From Gammaproteobacteria bacterium (GTDB lineage Bacteria; Pseudomonadota; Gammaproteobacteria; DSM-16500): DNA of 64,000 bases. A model generated the notes under the pieces. That model worked only from the letters and a program-made list of their open reading frames with translations. It made no database searches and had not been told where the DNA came from. The stretch covers positions 1-64,000 of the forward strand of contig JAJPJI010000009.1 of the NCBI GenBank assembly GCA_021324305.1, in the 5' to 3' direction. Both the position numbers and the translations under genes were made by a program. Every line of letters starts with the position of its first letter. Position 1 is the first letter of the stretch. This document shows, piece by piece, positions 1 to 9,176 of the stretch.

Positions 1-49
1 GGCCGCACACAAGTCCTTCCATGTTACTGTGACCGTATCCTCTACGTTA

Positions 50-868
50 TTAACTGATGTGGTCACGATATAATTGTTCGCCACGTGCTTTTACCTTTTC
101 CCAAAATAACTTGTCTGAATCCGATAGATCCCGTATTGGTTTTCCAGCATAGACCTTCATAAAACGGCATAAATCGCGCTGTGTCAATCCTATATCCTTG
201 CTCGAAAAATACAACCCTGCCAGATCCTTGATGATCCAGCGTTTTGGTGTCAAGCGGCGTATTTGCGCCCTGTGCAAGTCTATCAGATACAGTCTGATAG
301 CAGACGGATTGATATGCTCCACGCCTTGCGAGATATCCAGTAAAAAATGGCATATATAAAAATCACGATGATTCATTCCATTCGTATGAAGTAATCGTGC
401 AATTCGGGCGACTTCTTCGATCAATTTGCGCTTCAATGCAAAAGAGGGCGGATTGCCCGGCCAGCTCCTGGTTAAATCTTCAAGGCTGATGACGGGTGCC
501 AGTTCCTCCATCAGGATGAATGACTGCTGACTGGCCGGATTGACACCTCGCTGGCCATAGGCAGCGATTGCCGGCACAAGGACGCCCAGTGCCTGCAGCT
601 TGCTGATCGCGTGCCATTCATTTTTCGCGCCAGTCACCGGCCAGCGCAATTGCAGCACATTCTTGAAAATTTCTTTCCAGCCCACGCCCGAATGCTGCTT
701 GATAAAATAACGCTTATTGCCCAGTCTGATGCGCTGCGTTTTCCTGCCTTCCTGATGGCGAAAACATTCACCGCACAATGCCATCATTTGATCAAACACA
801 GGCTGCGAGGCAGACAGGAATTTTTTGATATCGCTATGCAGGTACACGATTTCGCCCAACATGTTCAA
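50..868 (-). CDS. waaP: Lipopolysaccharide core heptose(I) kinase WaaP/RfaP
   Basis: This kinase phosphorylates the first heptose of the LPS inner core at the cytoplasmic face of the inner membrane. The kinase-like fold is visible: an N-terminal lysine region (RYFIKQHSG), the catalytic loop HRDFYICHFLL (H167, R168, D169) and the metal-binding IDLHRAQ. The C-terminal block YFSSKDIGLTQRDLCRFMKVY is nearly the enterobacterial sequence. Its 272 residues match the family. The gene follows waaG and overlaps its end by about 35 bases, so the two are translationally coupled. The start is ambiguous: TTG at 868 lies 5 bases after a GGCGGA motif, while an in-frame ATG lies at 862. The first 49 bases of the window hold no recognisable gene. 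Confidence 0.93.
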   Translation of the reverse strand: MNMLGEIVYLHSDIKKFLSASQPVFDQMMALCGECFRHQEGRKTQRIRLGNKRYFIKQHSGVGWKEIFKNVLQLRWPVTGAKNEWHAISKLQALGVLVPAIAAYGQRGVNPASQQSFILMEELAPVISLEDLTRSWPGNPPSFALKRKLIEEVARIARLLHTNGMNHRDFYICHFLLDISQGVEHINPSAIRLYLIDLHRAQIRRLTPKRWIIKDLAGLYFSSKDIGLTQRDLCRFMKVYAGKPIRDLSDSDKLFWEKVKARGEQLYRDHIS

Positions 869-1970
869 TCAAGTCCGCCGTCATTTCCGGCATGCTATAA
901 ATTTCTGGATTGCTTGCAAATGCAAGGCCGTTTCTCTGCCATTCTATCCGCTCTGGCGATAACAGCATTTTCTGCAATGCTGCATTAAATTCTGTCTGTT
1001 GAAATGGCGAAGCAAGCACAATTCCAGCCCTGGCATCGTTGACATAATGTGCATAACCACAATTATCAACAGTCAACACCGGCAAGCCCGATACCATGGC
1101 TTCCAGCAGCACAGTCCCGGTATTTTCATGATAGGCAGGATGCAGCAGCAAATCAGCAGCCAGCATAAAATCAGACACATCCGGACGTCCGCCGAGAAAC
1201 TTGACGCGATCAGCAACATTCAATTGCGCAGCCAGTTTCCTGAATGGCACATCATTGTCCTGGCCAATAACATATAATTGCGTATGGTTTCGCAATACAG
1301 ACGGTAAAAATGCCAGGCCTCTGATAGCGCGGTCCAGCCCTTTGGTCTTGAACCCGGATCCCACCATCAGCAAAAGAAGGTCGTCTTGCGAAAATCCGTG
1401 TTTCTTGCGCATGGACTCCCGGATCTCCCCGGCATTGCCTGGAGCAACACGGTCCCGGGCGATGCCTGGCGGAAGGATATGAAAGCGCTGCTCTTCAGTC
1501 CGGTAATAGTGGATAAATTCCTTTTGCTGCAGCTTTGAAATAAGCAGGATCACGGTTTTGTTACCCTGTGCAAATATCGCTTCTTCAAGCGCCACCAATT
1601 CACGGAAACGCGGCAGCATACGGTAGAAAACACTTCGGTGCTGATAAGCACGGGCCTGATAACAAACATCAGCCGCATAATACACATCGAGATAAGGCAT
1701 TTTATTGAATCCAACCACCAGGTCGAAAGCCTCCGCATCAAGGGACTGTTTGACCTTTTCCGCGAATGAGCGGTTACGGACATGGTTTTGCCAGCCGTCT
1801 GCTGAAACAAGATGGATATGCAGACCAGGCTCGGTTTCTCCTTCCCAACGCATGGTGTAGACGTGAACTTCATGGCCGCGTTGTCTGCAAGTCCGCGCAA
1901 TGCGGATAAAATCACGCTGCAATCCGCCATAGGGAAAATATCTAAAAAGGCAAAAAGCAATTTTCATCAT
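834..1970 (-). CDS. waaG: LPS core glycosyltransferase WaaG (RfaG)
   Basis: This GT-B family 4 glycosyltransferase adds the first outer-core hexose to heptose II of LPS on the inner leaflet of the inner membrane. The N-terminus KIAFCLFRYFPYGGLQRDF and the segments VVGFNKMPYLDVYYAADVCY and ILPPGIARDR align closely with WaaG. The C-terminal nucleotide-sugar site is seen in LLHPAYHENTGTVLLEAM and GLPVLTVDNCGYAHY. Length (378 aa) is typical. Two tandem ATGs start the gene; the first is used here. It forms a two-gene unit with waaP downstream and is divergent from the lipoprotein gene at 2062. Confidence 0.93.
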   Translation of the reverse strand: MMKIAFCLFRYFPYGGLQRDFIRIARTCRQRGHEVHVYTMRWEGETEPGLHIHLVSADGWQNHVRNRSFAEKVKQSLDAEAFDLVVGFNKMPYLDVYYAADVCYQARAYQHRSVFYRMLPRFRELVALEEAIFAQGNKTVILLISKLQQKEFIHYYRTEEQRFHILPPGIARDRVAPGNAGEIRESMRKKHGFSQDDLLLLMVGSGFKTKGLDRAIRGLAFLPSVLRNHTQLYVIGQDNDVPFRKLAAQLNVADRVKFLGGRPDVSDFMLAADLLLHPAYHENTGTVLLEAMVSGLPVLTVDNCGYAHYVNDARAGIVLASPFQQTEFNAALQKMLLSPERIEWQRNGLAFASNPEIYSMPEMTADLIEHVGRNRVPA

Positions 1971-1984
1971 ATGTCACTCATTTA

Positions 1985-2007
1985 ACTCACCACCGCGCAT
2001 GGTGAGT
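1985..2007. repeat. Perfect inverted repeat between waaG and the lipoprotein gene
   Basis: ACTCACCA (1985-1992) and TGGTGAGT (2000-2007) form 8-base perfect arms around a 7-base G+C-rich centre. It lies between two divergent genes, so it is more likely an operator or leader hairpin than a terminator. No regulator can be named. Confidence 0.4.
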
Positions 2008-2061
2008 GATTACTTTACAAAAATTTTCTATACTGGATCATCAGACATACAAGGATGCCTT

Positions 2062-2499
2062 ATGCGCATAATCACGTGTTTCGGATTGTCTGTGCTGCTC
2101 TCTGGCTGCGCAGCATCTACGGTTAACTATTATACACAAACAATTGATAGCTGGCGCGGAGGAAGCGCTAAAAATCTTGTTCAAGGCTGGGGCCTGCCAG
2201 ATCAAAAATTGATCATTCCTGGCGGAAATACAATGTATGTCTATAGTACGCAAAGCTTCCGTCTCACTAATCCGCCCGCTTCACCCCCGATTGGCGTAAA
2301 TTTCAGCCCGAACGGCCGTCCCGTCATTGTTCCCATGAACGGCTGGCAACCTAATGGAGGCCGCGGTCCTGCGCCCTTGTGCTGGGCCATTTTTGAAGCC
2401 AACCCCAAAGGCGTAATCATACGCACACAGATCCAGGGTGCAGGTTGTTATGGCGGTGAAAATTTTGCAGCTGCAAAGAGCAATCCAGAAAGGAAATAA
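2062..2499 (+). CDS. Small outer-membrane lipoprotein of unknown function
   Basis: The 145-residue protein has a lipoprotein signal: MRIITCF, a short hydrophobic stretch, then the lipobox LSGC with the acylated Cys at residue 16. This decides the start at ATG 2062; the open frame extends 21 codons upstream but that extension would destroy the signal. The mature part contains a WRGGSAKNLVQGWGLPDQ segment resembling the short repeat seen in SmpA/BamE-like and other small periplasmic lipoproteins, where a G-x-P step precedes a Y-rich beta region (NTMYVYSTQSFR). A proline/glycine-rich stretch (PPASPPIGVNFSPNG) follows. The next gene starts 3 bases downstream, so the two are probably co-transcribed. 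Function not recognised. Confidence 0.75.
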   Translation: MRIITCFGLSVLLSGCAASTVNYYTQTIDSWRGGSAKNLVQGWGLPDQKLIIPGGNTMYVYSTQSFRLTNPPASPPIGVNFSPNGRPVIVPMNGWQPNGGRGPAPLCWAIFEANPKGVIIRTQIQGAGCYGGENFAAAKSNPERK

Positions 2500-2502
2500 T
2501 CC

Positions 2503-3408
2503 ATGCTACGAAAGCCAATCCAGTATCTCGCCCTGATAGGCATGTTAAGCTGCCTTGTTGCTGCGTCACCAGCCCTTGCAGATGCCGGAGATGACGACAG
2601 TGGACTGGAAGATAACATGACGTTTCATGTCTATGATGACGTCGATCTGGTTTCGACACTCAAGTTCAATTACGGAAAACCCAGAATTATCATCAAATCT
2701 GTTTATCCGCAGCTTGCCAGCGAGACGGACCATGAAGGTATCAATAATTTCAATGACCTTGCAGAGCAAATCGTCGAAGATGAAATCAGCGGCTTCAGAA
2801 ACCAGGTCAAGGAAAATGCCTCAATCCAGCAGAAAATGCCAAAAAACAAAATCAGCAATAATCTGTACATTGATTATGATACGTCGTATATCCGCTCCAA
2901 ACACAATCATATCATCAGTATCCGCTTCAGTTTTCAGGGCTATGTCGGTGGCACAGCGCATCCTTACCATCATCACCTTGCCCTGAATTACAATCTGGAT
3001 ACCAGCCAGAAAATTGAGTTGAGCGATCTCTTCCTGCCGGAATCAAACTATCTGGAAATCTTGTCTGGTTATACGAGCAATGTTTTATCCAGGCGTTTGC
3101 AAAACCGGCAGATGATTTCTGACGGCACCGCAGCAAGACCAGAGAATTTCGCGAACTGGAATATCAAACCGAATGGATTATTGATCACATTTGATGAATC
3201 AAAAGTTGCGCCGTATGTATACGGAGCGCAAACCGTACTGGTGCCCTATACAGCTTTGCAGCAAGTCATTTCTCCCGACTCACCCATTGCAGACTGCATC
3301 AGTCATCAGCGCCGCTGTTCCAATAGCAACCTGTTAACTGGCGGGTTCATCGACGAGGCGGTCAATACGCTTCATGGTACTCTCGATCCAGTCCTTGGTC
3401 AGGGCTAA
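2503..3408 (+). CDS. Secreted DUF3298/DUF4163-like (RsiV/PdaC-type) protein
   Basis: A clear Sec signal peptide ends near SPALADAG. The mature protein has the layout of DUF4163 followed by DUF3298. First comes IIIKSVYPQL with a stretch on non-intersecting residues (FNDLAEQIVEDEISGFRNQV). Then come the aromatic strand RFSFQGYVGGTAHPYHH, the signature YNLDTSQKIELSDLF, and a final FDESKVAPYVYG strand. In this family the G-G-A-H segment and the L-x-DLF segment are the conserved parts. Members bind glycans or act as anti-sigma or periplasmic proteins. The exact role here is unknown. The last 75 bases overlap plsC convergently, so the C-terminal ~25 residues may be a recent extension. Confidence 0.75.
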   Translation: MLRKPIQYLALIGMLSCLVAASPALADAGDDDSGLEDNMTFHVYDDVDLVSTLKFNYGKPRIIIKSVYPQLASETDHEGINNFNDLAEQIVEDEISGFRNQVKENASIQQKMPKNKISNNLYIDYDTSYIRSKHNHIISIRFSFQGYVGGTAHPYHHHLALNYNLDTSQKIELSDLFLPESNYLEILSGYTSNVLSRRLQNRQMISDGTAARPENFANWNIKPNGLLITFDESKVAPYVYGAQTVLVPYTALQQVISPDSPIADCISHQRRCSNSNLLTGGFIDEAVNTLHGTLDPVLGQG

Positions 3409-4092
3409 TACTTCTTCCGGTTTTCTTCCCCTGGTTTCGATAAGAGGACCAATCACAACCTGTATCGTTCCCGGCTGTTTGATAAATTTACGCCGCGGCC
3501 AGAATCGACCGGCATTATGCGCAACAGGAATCACCGGATAACCTGCTTCAACAGCAAGACGTGCTCCGCCTAATTTATAGTGGCCGACCATTCCCGACGG
3601 AACGCGGGTGCCTTCCGGAAACACCATGATCCAGCGTCCAGCCTGCAGGCATTTTCTGCCTTTCTCGATGATTTGCTGCATGGAAGATTTTTTATCTTTT
3701 CGATTGATGAAAATAGGATCAGAAACTGCAAGGCCCCAGCCAAAAAAAGGCACCCATGCCAATTCCCGCTTTGCGATAGCAGCAGGATTGTGAAAATAGA
3801 TCGGCAGAAAAAATGTTTCCCATGTCGATTGATGTTTGCACATGATGACGCCATTCCGGTTTTTTGGAATGTTTTCCATCCCCTCGATGTGGTAATCGAT
3901 ATGACAGACCAGTTTGAGCACATAAAAATAAGTCTGCAAATACACACGAATAAGGGTGTGACGATATTTTAATGGGAAAATCAAGGATATCAGACAGACA
4001 AAGCTGTAAATCATGATTGTCGTCAGTGAATAAATTGAAAAAATAAGTGACCGGATAAACAGATTAACGGTTGAGTAAGATTGTTTAGCCAT
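3334..4092 (-). CDS. plsC: 1-acyl-sn-glycerol-3-phosphate acyltransferase (PlsC family)
   Basis: This membrane acyltransferase makes phosphatidic acid from lysophosphatidate and acyl-ACP or acyl-CoA. A hydrophobic N-terminal region (residues 10-40) is followed by the catalytic motif CKHQSTWE, in which H87 and E92 give HX4E in place of the more usual HX4D. The substrate motif FPEGTR lies at residues 158-163, and VIPVAHNAG is the fourth block. The start is ATG 4092, whose ATGGCTAA overlaps the gmhB stop; an earlier in-frame start would run far into gmhB. It is translationally coupled to gmhB. Length 252 aa. Confidence 0.9.
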   Translation of the reverse strand: MAKQSYSTVNLFIRSLIFSIYSLTTIMIYSFVCLISLIFPLKYRHTLIRVYLQTYFYVLKLVCHIDYHIEGMENIPKNRNGVIMCKHQSTWETFFLPIYFHNPAAIAKRELAWVPFFGWGLAVSDPIFINRKDKKSSMQQIIEKGRKCLQAGRWIMVFPEGTRVPSGMVGHYKLGGARLAVEAGYPVIPVAHNAGRFWPRRKFIKQPGTIQVVIGPLIETRGRKPEEVLALTKDWIESTMKRIDRLVDEPAS

Positions 4093-4639
4093 TGTTTTTT
4101 TGCTGTCTTGATAAAACATATTCCACCGCCCTTGCCAAGTCTTCAAAATTTGGAACCGTCGAAAGCTCTGGATTATTTTCCAGGGCCTTCTGTCCTTTGC
4201 CGCTCAGCACCAGGATTGGCATACAGCCCACCGATCGCGCAGCCTGGATATCTGAATACGTATCGCCAATGAAATAAGTCTTGTAAAAGTTGACTCCATA
4301 TTTGTCTCTGATCTGATACAGCAGCCCCGGCTTTGGTTTGCGGCAGACACAACCCTCATCGGGATGATGGGGGCAGAAAAATATTTCGTCAATATATCCG
4401 CCAACCGAGGCCAGCTCCTGCATGAGTTTTTCATGGATCTGATCCAGTGTATCCAGATCATAATATCCGCGTGCGATTCCAGACTGGTTGGTTGCGACCA
4501 ACACCCTGAATCCGGAACGATTTAATTGAGCGATAGCATCCAGACTGCCTGGGATAGGCAGCCACTCTTCTGGCGACTTGATGTATTCATCTGAATCGTA
4601 ATTGATGACCCCGTCACGATCGAGAATAATAAACGACAT
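4085..4639 (-). CDS. gmhB: D-glycero-beta-D-manno-heptose-1,7-bisphosphate 7-phosphatase
   Basis: This HAD-family phosphatase removes the 7-phosphate in ADP-heptose synthesis for the LPS core. The catalytic DRDGVIN has D7 as nucleophile and D9 as acid/base. A Zn-binding loop CPHHPDEGCVCRKPKPG is diagnostic of the HisB/GmhB type, and GDTYSDIQAA is HAD motif III. At 184 aa it is full length. It is first in a two-gene unit with plsC, and its product feeds the same LPS core that waaG and waaP act on. Confidence 0.93.
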   Translation of the reverse strand: MSFIILDRDGVINYDSDEYIKSPEEWLPIPGSLDAIAQLNRSGFRVLVATNQSGIARGYYDLDTLDQIHEKLMQELASVGGYIDEIFFCPHHPDEGCVCRKPKPGLLYQIRDKYGVNFYKTYFIGDTYSDIQAARSVGCMPILVLSGKGQKALENNPELSTVPNFEDLARAVEYVLSRQQKNNG

Positions 4640-4808
4640 TGAACGTACCTAGCTTGATTCAAATGTGAAAGTATAGAGGAAATCGGTGGTATAAATCACC
4701 CTCCAGAGGCAAAAAATCGGGTCGATCAGGCGTTGTTGCCTAATTTGTCATCGCGAATCCGCAAAACGAGTGTGGATGAGTGATTGTTTTTTTTGAATTT
4801 TTAATGAT

Positions 4809-4835
4809 GGATCCCGCGGTCAAGCCGCAGGATCC
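4809..4835. repeat. REP-like palindrome
   Basis: GGATCCCGCGG (4809-4819) and CCGCAGGATCC (4825-4835) form 11-base arms with one mismatch around a 5-base loop. It lies in the 280-base spacer 4640-4919 between gmhB and the outer-membrane protein gene. The form resembles dispersed palindromes found in intergenic regions of many proteobacteria. No second copy was noticed in this window, so dispersal is not shown. The rest of the spacer holds nothing else recognised. Confidence 0.4.
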
Positions 4836-4919
4836 AGTGCATAACCAAGATGCTATTGATGTTACCTTAAAAAAACGCTCACAGTTCGCGGGATGAACGC
4901 GTACCCCGCCGCTGCCAGC

Positions 4920-5483
4920 TTAATCAAACTTGTAAATCAAGCTTGCTGTGGCTACATCCGAACGTGGTTTGGCAGAATAACCGCCTGCATTGATGGAGCG
5001 ATAGGCGATAAAATCGTATTCGCCGCGCAAGTCAATGTTTTGCGTCACATTTGTTTGCATGCCAAGGCCGAATTGTCCGCCTGTCTGATCCCGGCTGGTA
5101 CTGGTGGTAGGAACCCGGACTTGTGAGAAGTGGGTTCTGACCACACCGACACGAGCAAATGCAAGGGTATGATCACTTAACATCACGCCTGGCAAAATGC
5201 TGCCGCCAAAGCCATAACTTGTCTTTACTGCGCCCTGGTTGGAAATTTCACCCGTTGCGAGGGTTCCGGTTAATTCGCCAGCGAGATAAAAGTTCTGATT
5301 AATCACACCGCCGTAACCCGCAAACACGCTGACTGGCACTCCGCGGTAACTGCCAAAAGTCTGGCTGGTCGCTGTGTTAGCAGTGATACCAAGGCTGGCG
5401 CCAACATAAGGGGATGTACTTGCGAATGCAACGCCGCTGGTGACAGCAATAATCGAACTTACGGCGAGTATTTTTTTCAACAT
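4920..5483 (-). CDS. Small outer-membrane beta-barrel protein
   Basis: The 187-residue protein starts at ATG 5483, placed 10 bases after an AAGGAG ribosome site. The open frame extends 16 codons further but those lack a signal. A Sec signal (MLKKILAVSSIIAVTSGVAFA) precedes YVGASLGITANTA. Alternating aromatic/hydrophobic strands follow: FAGYGGVINQNFYLAGELTG, YGFGGSILPGVML, LAFARVGVVRTHF, GQFGLGMQTNVTQNIDLRGEYDF and a terminal SLIYKF. This is the layout of the 8-stranded OmpA/Opa-like barrel family. The role may be structural or adhesive; it cannot be told from sequence. A relative lies at 57861. Confidence 0.75.
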   Translation of the reverse strand: MLKKILAVSSIIAVTSGVAFASTSPYVGASLGITANTATSQTFGSYRGVPVSVFAGYGGVINQNFYLAGELTGTLATGEISNQGAVKTSYGFGGSILPGVMLSDHTLAFARVGVVRTHFSQVRVPTTSTSRDQTGGQFGLGMQTNVTQNIDLRGEYDFIAYRSINAGGYSAKPRSDVATASLIYKFD

Positions 5484-5715
5484 ATTCCACACTCCTTCTT
5501 TTATATTCACGTCATAGAGACATCCGTTCACCAGTTCTCAACCGATCAGGATAGCGAGAACAGGTATCACCCATACACTCATGTCTGGGCATGTTCATCT
5601 ATCTGTGCGTCCATGAATACAGCAAGAATGCAGTACCAGATACGAAGGTGCGAAATGGTAGCCCAGATTGAGACTGGCATCAATCCGTTGCAACCCGGGC
5701 AAAGAAATGGTATGA

Positions 5716-5736
5716 GGGGGTCAAGGCCTGCCCCCC
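5716..5736 (-). terminator. Possible hairpin downstream of guaC
   Basis: GGGGG (5716-5720) pairs with CCCCC (5731-5736) across a 10-base loop, just after the guaC stop. There is no good T-run on the guaC strand, so a terminator role is tentative. The rest of 5484-5745 shows no gene. Confidence 0.3.
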
Positions 5737-5745
5737 TTTCCTCCA

Positions 5746-6801
5746 TTATCGGTTTTTGTCTACATCATACGGAACGAACACATCGTTTAGCTGGCGTGTC
5801 ACCCGGATAAAAGTTGTCCGTTTGGATAACTCCTTCAGGCGATGCGCACCTACATAGGTGCAAGTCGAGCGAATCCCGCCGAGAATATCAAGCACTGTAT
5901 TTTTGACTGGCCCACGATAGGGAACATTGACCGAACGACCTTCGCTGGCGCGGTAATCCGCCACCGTACCATGATGCCTTTCCATGGCTTCAGCAGAACT
6001 CATGCCATAAAAGCGTTTGAACTTCTTGCCATTTTCTTCGATGACTTCACCCAGGCATTCATCATGGCCAGCTAACATGCCACCCAGCATCACAAAATCC
6101 GCACCCGCGGCAAACGCCTTCGCCACATCGCCTGGTGTTGTACACCCGCCATCCGCACATACCTGCCCACCCAACCCGTGAGCTGCGTCCGCGCATTCAA
6201 TAATTGCCGACAATTGCGGATAACCCACGCCTGTTTTCTCCCGCGTTGTGCAAACGGAACCAGGTCCGATTCCAATCTTGACAATATCTGCGCCCGAGAG
6301 AATCAATTCTTCAACCATTTCACCTGTGACCACATTACCCGCCATGATTACCGTGGTTGGATATTTCTCGCGTAAATGTTCAAGGCAGGATACAAATCGC
6401 TCCGTATATCCGTTTGCCACATCCAGACAGATAAAGGGAATATGCGCAAACTGCATGATCTGTTCCAGTTTTTTGAAATCAGTATCCGCAATTCCGAGAG
6501 AAATAAAACATGATAAAAGAACTTTCGCCTGTTCTTTGGAAAAATTTTTCCAGTCTTCCACCGGTATAAACTTGTCCAATGCTGTTAGCAGTCTGTGCTC
6601 AGACAATGCCTTGGCCATATTGAATGTCCCAGTATGATCCATATTAGAAGCAATAACCGGGATGCCATGCCATGTTGTCTGTGTATGCTTGAATTTAAAT
6701 TCACGTTCCAGGGATACATCTGCACGGGTTTTCAGGACACTTCTCTTGGGACGGATCAAAACATCACGAAAATCCAGTTTAACATCGTATTCGATACGCA
6801 T
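5746..6801 (-). CDS. guaC: GMP reductase
   Basis: This enzyme converts GMP to IMP with NADPH, releasing ammonia, and balances purine nucleotide pools in the cytoplasm. The whole protein aligns with E. coli GuaC, beginning [21 protein letters not shown]. Key blocks are [19 protein letters not shown], the catalytic loop [11 protein letters not shown] with C184, GYPQLSA and SDGG-like [11 protein letters not shown], and [13 protein letters not shown]. Length (351 aa) is normal. It stands alone on the minus strand, with about 80 bases to rsmB upstream. Confidence 0.96.
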   Translation of the reverse strand: MRIEYDVKLDFRDVLIRPKRSVLKTRADVSLEREFKFKHTQTTWHGIPVIASNMDHTGTFNMAKALSEHRLLTALDKFIPVEDWKNFSKEQAKVLLSCFISLGIADTDFKKLEQIMQFAHIPFICLDVANGYTERFVSCLEHLREKYPTTVIMAGNVVTGEMVEELILSGADIVKIGIGPGSVCTTREKTGVGYPQLSAIIECADAAHGLGGQVCADGGCTTPGDVAKAFAAGADFVMLGGMLAGHDECLGEVIEENGKKFKRFYGMSSAEAMERHHGTVADYRASEGRSVNVPYRGPVKNTVLDILGGIRSTCTYVGAHRLKELSKRTTFIRVTRQLNDVFVPYDVDKNR

Positions 6802-6880
6802 GAGCTTCCTCTTCTATTGGTCTTCTTCGGACAATCCAATTCTAGACTTTACTTGACGGGAATAAAACAGAAATAACAGA

Positions 6881-8209
6881 TCACGCCGCAGGTTGACGCG
6901 AGACTTCGGCCTTCCGCAGCAATGCATAATAAAAGCCATCCATATGATGCATTCCGGGAAGGATCTGGCGTCCGATCTCAACCGGCAATCCCCATGATAC
7001 CTTCAGCTGTTCTTCCTGTGCGTCAGAATGAGAGGCAAAAAAGCGCTTGAGCACGTGAACATTTTCCTCAGGGAAAATAGAACAGGTAACATACAAAAAC
7101 AAACCGCCCGGCTTTAACAATGGCCACAGCGAGTCCAGCAAATATGCTTGCTCACCGGCAAGCCGCCTGATGTCCTCGGGCTGGCGCAGCAATTTGATGT
7201 CTGGGTGACGACGCACGACGCCGCTCGCCGAGCAAGGTGCATCCAGCAGTATGCGGTCGAATAATTGCCCATCCCACCAATTCTCTACATCTCCCGCATC
7301 ATGACAGATGCATTTGGCGCTCAGTTTCAGGCGCGCAAGATTTTCCTTGATGGCCACCATGCGTAACTTGTCTTTTTCAACCGCTGTCACCGCCGACAGG
7401 CCAGGTTCGATCTCGAGCAGATGTGTCAGTTTGCCGCCTGGCGCAGCGCATGCATCGAGGACATATTGTTTCGCTTCCAGATCCAGTAACTCGGCGGCAA
7501 GCTGCGCAGCGCCATCCTGTACCGAGACATCGCCGGCGGAAAATCCTGGAAGTTCCGCCGTTGATACCGGTGTTTCCAGAATGATGCCGGAATGTGTTTC
7601 CGGAATACTATGTGCCTTGTGATTCAACAACCGGAGCGTTTCCATGTATTTGTCACGCGCCAGGTGCTGCTGATTGACACGCAATGAAAATGGCGGATGG
7701 GCATTGTTCGCCTCCAGAATTTCCTGCCAATGATCCGGCCAGGCTTTTTTAATGGCATTGATCCACCACTCAGGATGAGCATAGCGCGCTTCCGCATCAT
7801 CTTGAACTTCCTGTTCAATTGTTTCCCGTTGCCGCAAATATCCTCTCAGAACAGCGTTTGTTAAACCGCGAGCCCAGCTTTTTTTGAGTTTGTCCGTTGC
7901 ATTGACTGTTTCAGTAACCGCAGCATATTCAGGAATACGCATGGCCATTAATTGATATAACCCCACCAATAGCAATGCGTGCACGTCACTGTCTTTTGCC
8001 TTCATTGGCTTGGTAAGTAAATGACTCAATATGACATCAAGCCTGGTGTAATAACGGCAAACCCCATAACAAACCGCCTGTACGAAAGCGCGGTCTCGCG
8101 CATCGGTGATGGTTCTCAAGGCTGAATCGAGACAATCGGATAAGGAACGCCCTTCAGTGACTTCATTGATGATACGTGCTGCAATCAGGCGTAAATGGCC
8201 AGAACTCAT
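6881..8209 (-). CDS. rsmB: 16S rRNA (cytosine-967-C5)-methyltransferase
   Basis: This enzyme methylates C967 of 16S rRNA using SAM. An N-terminal NusB-like helical domain (residues 1-140) precedes the methyltransferase domain. The SAM-binding motif DACAAPGGKLTHLLE is near residue 255. The motif IV cysteine is C326 in LLDAPCSASGV, and the catalytic motif VI cysteine is C376 in YVTCSIFPEEN. At 442 aa it is full length. It is the last gene of def-fmt-rsmB with only 13 bases after fmt, the classical gammaproteobacterial arrangement. Confidence 0.95.
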   Translation of the reverse strand: MSSGHLRLIAARIINEVTEGRSLSDCLDSALRTITDARDRAFVQAVCYGVCRYYTRLDVILSHLLTKPMKAKDSDVHALLLVGLYQLMAMRIPEYAAVTETVNATDKLKKSWARGLTNAVLRGYLRQRETIEQEVQDDAEARYAHPEWWINAIKKAWPDHWQEILEANNAHPPFSLRVNQQHLARDKYMETLRLLNHKAHSIPETHSGIILETPVSTAELPGFSAGDVSVQDGAAQLAAELLDLEAKQYVLDACAAPGGKLTHLLEIEPGLSAVTAVEKDKLRMVAIKENLARLKLSAKCICHDAGDVENWWDGQLFDRILLDAPCSASGVVRRHPDIKLLRQPEDIRRLAGEQAYLLDSLWPLLKPGGLFLYVTCSIFPEENVHVLKRFFASHSDAQEEQLKVSWGLPVEIGRQILPGMHHMDGFYYALLRKAEVSRQPAA

Positions 8210-8222
8210 TACAATCCTCTGC

Positions 8223-9173
8223 TCATATCAAGTGTTGGCCTGGAATGAGTTTGTCGTGATGCGCATTATAGAAATCCGCGGCCGGCATCGCCCTGCCTCC
8301 AGGCAGCTGGACCTTTAACAGCCTCAAGACTCCTTCGCCTGCGGCAATATCTATTCCTTCACGGGATGCGCGCACGATGGTGCGTGCCTCAAGATTATGC
8401 ACTTCCTGCAATGCCTTCGCCATCCACACTCGCAGGTTTTGTCCGTTCCAGGTTGTATAAGCAACCGGCCAGGGATTAAATGCCCGTACCTCGTGTTCCA
8501 ATCTGACAGCAGGCCTCGTCCAGTCTAGCAACGCCTCTTCCTTACTGATTTTTTGCGCATAAGTCGCAAGCGTGTTGTCTTGCGGTATCGGCTTGATCTT
8601 GTCTTGCGCCAGCAAATCCAGTGTTTCGATCAATGCTTCTGCTCCCACTACCGCCAGTTTGTCATGTAATGTCTGCGACGTATCATCCGGCGCCAGCGGA
8701 TATTCACGCTGCAAAAGAATCGGACCAGTATCCAGTCCCGCGTCCATTTGCATGATGGTCACACCAGTTTTACTGTCGCCAGCATAAATGGTGCGCTGAA
8801 TAGGTGCCGCACCGCGCCAGCGCGGCAGCAAGGAAGGATGGATATTCACACAACCTAGCCGCGGTGCATTCAATATGGCGGCCGGCAGCAACAAGCCATA
8901 GGCAGCAACAACCATCACATCCGCACCCAAACCGGCAAGCAGCGCCTGCCCGCTTTCATCTTTCAGCGAAGCTGGTTGATAGATTGACAGGTTATGTTTG
9001 AGCGCCAGTTCTTTCACCGGACTCGGTGTCAGCTTCAATCCTCTGCCAGCAGGCTTATCTGGCTGGGTATAAACTGCAATGACTTGATGTGAGGAATGAA
9101 GCAATGCTTCCAGTGCAACAACAGCAAACGCGGGCGTTCCCGCGAAAATAATTTTTAATGATGGTGATGCCAC
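8223..9173 (-). CDS. fmt: Methionyl-tRNA formyltransferase
   Basis: This enzyme formylates Met-tRNA(fMet) with 10-formyl-tetrahydrofolate, allowing translation initiation. The catalytic triad is visible as N110 and H112 in [17 protein letters not shown] and D148 in [10 protein letters not shown]. The N-terminal [16 protein letters not shown] is the family start. A C-terminal OB-like tRNA-binding domain covers roughly residues 205-316. The gene starts 3 bases after def ends, so the initiator-tRNA formylase and the deformylase are made from one message. Confidence 0.96.
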   Translation of the reverse strand: MASPSLKIIFAGTPAFAVVALEALLHSSHQVIAVYTQPDKPAGRGLKLTPSPVKELALKHNLSIYQPASLKDESGQALLAGLGADVMVVAAYGLLLPAAILNAPRLGCVNIHPSLLPRWRGAAPIQRTIYAGDSKTGVTIMQMDAGLDTGPILLQREYPLAPDDTSQTLHDKLAVVGAEALIETLDLLAQDKIKPIPQDNTLATYAQKISKEEALLDWTRPAVRLEHEVRAFNPWPVAYTTWNGQNLRVWMAKALQEVHNLEARTIVRASREGIDIAAGEGVLRLLKVQLPGGRAMPAADFYNAHHDKLIPGQHLI

Positions 9174-9176
9174 TGA

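Noticed and set aside
5613-5810. Plus-strand frame downstream of guaC
   Set aside because: It runs into guaC antisense and includes a hairpin; no coding signature.
7045-7060. CACGTGAA core as a parS site
   Set aside because: Only the inner half matches the parS consensus and it lies inside rsmB.
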